This document shows, in pieces, positions 14,401 to 16,462 of a DNA stretch of 16,462 bases. This stretch comes from Alectryocaccomicrobium faecavium (GTDB taxonomy: Bacteria; Bacillota; Clostridia; Christensenellales; Aristaeellaceae): assembly GCA_018713425.1 (NCBI GenBank), contig DVOT01000048.1:1-16462 (forward strand), given 5' to 3'. The notes beneath the pieces were generated by a model. That model was not told where the DNA came from and searched no databases. It worked only from the letters and a program-made list of their open reading frames with translations. The number at the start of each line of letters is the position of its first letter. The first letter of the stretch is position 1. A program made the position numbers and the translations under genes.

Positions 14401-14947
14401 GCAGGCGCGTATGCAGCGCCGCCTGGCTGAGCTGGAGCAGGAGAAGAAAGTTTCGCCCTGCCCGCCAGTCATCGTGGGCGGCGCGCTGATCGTCCCGATG
14501 GGACTGCTCAACCGAATCATGGGGCAGCCCAACGTAGGGAGCCTGTTTGGCACAGACCGCGTCGCCATCGAAGAGGCCGCGATGCATGCGGTGACGCAGC
14601 GCGAGCTGGAGCGAGGTTTCCTGCCGCGGGATATTTCCTCCGAGAACGTGGGCTATGACATTGAGTCCGTCATCCCCGAATCCAAGCGCAACGGCGGGCA
14701 TTGCCTGCGTTTCATCGAAGTCAAGGGCAGGCAAAAGGGCTCCACGACGGTGACGGCGACGCGCAACGAGATCTTGACGGCACTCAACAAGCCGGATGAA
14801 TACATCCTCGCCATCGTCGAGGTGGATGGGGCACAGACGAAGACCGTATACATCCGCAAGCCCTTTACTCATGCGCCGGATCAGGGGGCTTGCAGCGTGA
14901 ATTACGAAATCGCCGATCTATTGCAGATTGGCGAGATAGAAGAGTGA
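11414..14947 (+). CDS. SNF2-family helicase with C-terminal DUF3883-like domain (DrmD-like)
   Basis: Large superfamily 2 DNA translocase (about 1177 aa). Motifs, numbered from 11414: Walker A DDPGAGKT (139-146), DEAH (240-243), LTATPH (about 276-281) and motif VI RLEQRFGRIHRIGQ (598-611). An acidic, coiled-coil-prone insert (about 425-480, with LEEEED) separates the two RecA lobes. The C-terminus has GYDIES (D1082) and FIEVKG (E1102, K1104), the conserved core of DUF3883, which resembles a PD-(D/E)XK nuclease fold. The start is uncertain: ATG 11414 overlaps the regulator stop, while ATG 11444 (MARLEDLSIG) matches the usual beginning of relatives; neither has a strong ribosome binding site. 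With the DUF1156 methyltransferase 9 bp downstream, it fits the helicase of class 1 DISARM or of a helicase-methylase-ATPase system. Confidence 0.9.
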   Translation: MTILEKAGVNMARLEDLSIGSVVNGLLSGEPITVVSTKWYGSSSMEVFYKTNRGTTGSQILYRDDEASLTVLEKSLPWSFDVDGGELRLVSEAYRIHLAHLFDPYLAVHTSAIEPLPHQISAVYEEMLPRLPLRYVLADDPGAGKTIMTGLLLKELIIRGDLKRCMIVSPGNLAEQWQDELYQKFHLRFEILTNDRLESAVTGNVFTEINFCIARLDKLSRNVELQEKLRVTDWDLIVCDEAHKMSATMWGGEVHYTKRYQLGKLLSSISRHFLLLTATPHNGKEEDFQLFMSLVDPDRFEGACRTSNQSIDVSDVMRRLVKEDLLKFDGRPLFPERLAYTVNYDLSPMEAQLYTNVTTYVQEEFNRADHLDGTHRSSVGFALTILQRRLASSPEAIYQSLHRRRERLEVRLAEEKLGKRAADLPWQFDIPEDPDELDEMPAADLEEEEDQVADQASASKTIAELEAEIETLKRLESMANAVRSSGTDKKWDELSSILQDDSLMFDDEGQREKLIIFTEHRDTLNYLCAKIRTLFGRDEAVVAIHGGMLRDERRKVETLFKQDKDVRILIATDAAGEGINLQRAHLMVNYDLPWNPNRLEQRFGRIHRIGQTEVCHLWNLVSKETREGAVFQRLFEKLEEERAALGGKVFDILGKANFDNRSLRDLLIDAIRYGNAPETRAKLYQVVDRALDKDALRNLLEERALTEDTMDVHRVMAIREEMERMEAHKLQPHFIEAFFLEAFQSLGGIIRKREAGRYEILSVPYKVRSRDQLIGFGVPVASKYERICFDKAYCSVQGQPIADQICPGHPLLEAVIDLIREQNADVLKRGSVLVDENDPSEQARLLFYIENSIQDGHVLPDGSRRIVSKTLQFVELNEVGQAKNAGYAPYLDYRSAEPDEQRAVLSYAKSQPWLSQDLEELAVHYAIEHIVPKHYGEVKAHKVKMAAKIAKAVKERLTCEIQYWDLRAADLKEKEAAGKPNAKLNSANAQRRADELQARMQRRLAELEQEKKVSPCPPVIVGGALIVPMGLLNRIMGQPNVGSLFGTDRVAIEEAAMHAVTQRELERGFLPRDISSENVGYDIESVIPESKRNGGHCLRFIEVKGRQKGSTTVTATRNEILTALNKPDEYILAIVEVDGAQTKTVYIRKPFTHAPDQGACSVNYEIADLLQIGEIEE

Positions 14948-14956
14948 GGTATGGCT

Positions 14957-16462
14957 ATGGCCGCAAAGAAGAAACTCATTGAGGTCGCTCTCCCTTTGGA
15001 GGCGATCAATGCGGAATCCGCCCGGGAGAAGTCCATCCGGCACGGACATCCCAGCACGCTGCACCTGTGGTGGGCGCGGCGACCACTGGCGACGGCGCGC
15101 GCGGTCATTTGGTCCTCACTGGTGGACGATCCTTCCAGCCATCCCGAGCAGTTTCCCACGGAGGAGGAGCAGCGCAGGGAGCGCGAGCGCCTGTTTGCCA
15201 TCCTCACCAAACTGGTCAAATGGGAAAACAGCAACGACGAAGCCGTTCTGGCGGAGGCCAAGGCGGAGATCCTGAAGTCCACCGACGGCAATCCGCCTGC
15301 GCTGCTGGATCCGTTTGCTGGCGGCGGCACAATTCCGCTCGAGGCGCAGCGCCTTGGGCTGGAGGCCCATGCCCATGACCTGAACCCCGTGGCCGTGATG
15401 ATCAACAAGGCCATGATCGAAATCCCGCCGAAGTTCGCAGGGCAGGCTCCCGTCAATCCGCAAAGCCGTGCGCAAATGGGCGACAATATCAGTTGGAAGG
15501 GTGCTGAGGGCCTGGCGGAGGACGTGCGCTGCTATGGCGAATGGATGAAGCAGGAGGCCTATAAGCGCATCGGCCACCTGTATCCGAAGGTGAAGGTGCC
15601 CAGAGAACAGGGCGGCGGCGAGGCCACCGTCATCGCGTGGATTTGGGCGCGGACGGTGAAGTGCCCCAACCCGGCATGCGGGTGCGAGATGCCGCTGGCA
15701 AGCTCCTATGTGCTGTCCAAAAAAAAGGGAAAATATGCCTGGATCGAACCTCGCGTATATGGAAATCAGGTGGAATTTACCGTTCATCAGGGCGAAAAAA
15801 TGGGCACGGTTATGGAGCCCAAAAAGGGCCGTGGTGCTGCCTTTGTTTGCCCTGCCTGCGGCGAAACGACGCTGGACGCTTATGTCAAGGAAGCGGGCAA
15901 AGCAGGGCGCATCGGTGCGCAGCTTATGGCGGTTGTGGCGGAAGGCAAGCATGGACGAATCTATCTTTCTCCGGATGCCGAGCAGATTCGTGCAGCAGAG
16001 GTTTCCAAGCCCGAAGATTACCCGGATGGCACGATGCCTACCAATCCTCGGTGGTTTAGCCCACCTGCCTTTGGCATGACCGAATACAGCCAGCTCTTCA
16101 CCAACCGCCAGCTGACCGCCCTGACCACGTTCAGCGCGCTGGTGGGCGAGGCGCAGAAGAAGGCCGAAGCCGATGCTGTGGCTGCGGGTGTGTTTAACGA
16201 CCACATTCCCCTCGCCGAAGGCGGCACCGGCGCCCGCGCCTATGGCGAAGCGGTGGGGGTGTATTTGGCGTTTGTCGTGGATAAAATGGCGGATTATCAT
16301 TCTTCGATTTGCTCATGGCATAATAGCGGTGAGAAGATTCGCAACACCTTTGGTAGACAAGCTATCCCTATGACATGGGATTATGCAGAAGCTAACCCTA
16401 TGTGTGAGTCGAGTGGTAGTTATGCTAATATGCTCGATTGGGTATACAAAGTATTGCAGAAT
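14957..16462 (+). CDS. DUF1156 Zn-ribbon adenine-specific DNA methyltransferase (partial, 3' end missing)
   Basis: N-terminal 502 residues of a DNA methyltransferase that would mark host DNA; the frame has no stop before the window edge. The DUF1156 domain is clear at the N-terminus (IEVALPL at 8-14, SIRHGHPSTLHLWWARRPLA around W38-W39). The SAM-binding motif DPFAGGGTIPLEA is at residues 118-130. A Zn-ribbon follows, with CPNPACGC (C236, C241, C243) and CPAC (C298, C301). The catalytic DPPY-type motif is not seen; in relatives it lies further on, past a SWHNSGEKIRNTF-type region like the one present here at the end. The start at 14957 is preferred over 14951 because GAGGT abuts the latter and lies 6 nt before the former. 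It is cotranscribed with the helicase. GC content falls sharply after about 16265. Confidence 0.92.
   Translation, partial: MAAKKKLIEVALPLEAINAESAREKSIRHGHPSTLHLWWARRPLATARAVIWSSLVDDPSSHPEQFPTEEEQRRERERLFAILTKLVKWENSNDEAVLAEAKAEILKSTDGNPPALLDPFAGGGTIPLEAQRLGLEAHAHDLNPVAVMINKAMIEIPPKFAGQAPVNPQSRAQMGDNISWKGAEGLAEDVRCYGEWMKQEAYKRIGHLYPKVKVPREQGGGEATVIAWIWARTVKCPNPACGCEMPLASSYVLSKKKGKYAWIEPRVYGNQVEFTVHQGEKMGTVMEPKKGRGAAFVCPACGETTLDAYVKEAGKAGRIGAQLMAVVAEGKHGRIYLSPDAEQIRAAEVSKPEDYPDGTMPTNPRWFSPPAFGMTEYSQLFTNRQLTALTTFSALVGEAQKKAEADAVAAGVFNDHIPLAEGGTGARAYGEAVGVYLAFVVDKMADYHSSICSWHNSGEKIRNTFGRQAIPMTWDYAEANPMCESSGSYANMLDWVYKVLQN

Noticed and set aside
15116..16300. 394-aa - strand open frame opposite the methyltransferase
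   Set aside because: It is His/Arg/Leu-rich, shows no recognisable motif and is a shadow of the GC-rich coding strand; the + frame has DUF1156, SAM and Zn-ribbon motifs.

Overview
The window looks like chromosome from a moderately GC-rich Gram-positive anaerobe, probably a gut-type Clostridia. This is inferred from strong AGGAGG-like ribosome binding sites, near-consensus TTGACA-17-TATAAT promoters, an LplABC-type sugar importer, an Rpn-type nuclease with a Gly-rich repeat tail, and tRNA genes with an encoded CCA. I cannot name the genus.

Left part (1-2867, + strand): the end of a carbohydrate ABC transporter operon, with the tail of one permease, a complete second permease and a secreted solute-binding protein. 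Converging on it from the - strand is a solitary PD-(D/E)XK nuclease of the Rpn/transposase-like type (3101-4186), with hairpins between the two genes.

Middle (4286-10705): a - strand P1B-type heavy-metal ATPase under a perfect consensus promoter with a CsoR-like palindrome over its -10 and start region. Next is a - strand cytoplasmic glycoside hydrolase resembling GH106 alpha-L-rhamnosidases; it could process oligosaccharides brought in by an importer like the one at the left. Divergent from it, from back-to-back -35 boxes, is a + strand pair of housekeeping genes: a YbaK-type aminoacyl-tRNA deacylase and an Mrp/Nbp35-type Fe-S carrier ATPase.

Right part (10706-16462): two tandem tRNA-Ser genes (UGA, GCU) end in a textbook intrinsic terminator. 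About 40 bp later a new promoter drives a compact operon: a small Cro/CI-type regulator, an SNF2-like helicase of about 1177 aa with a C-terminal DUF3883-like (D...ExK) domain, and a DUF1156-type Zn-ribbon adenine DNA methyltransferase that runs off the window. The regulator and helicase overlap by 4 bp, and the helicase and methyltransferase are 9 bp apart. This is the front half of a methyltransferase-helicase phage-defence locus, best matched by class 1 DISARM (drmD-drmMI-like) or the related helicase-methylase-ATPase type. It sits directly behind tRNA genes, a usual place for genomic islands. The genes that would decide the system type lie beyond the right edge.
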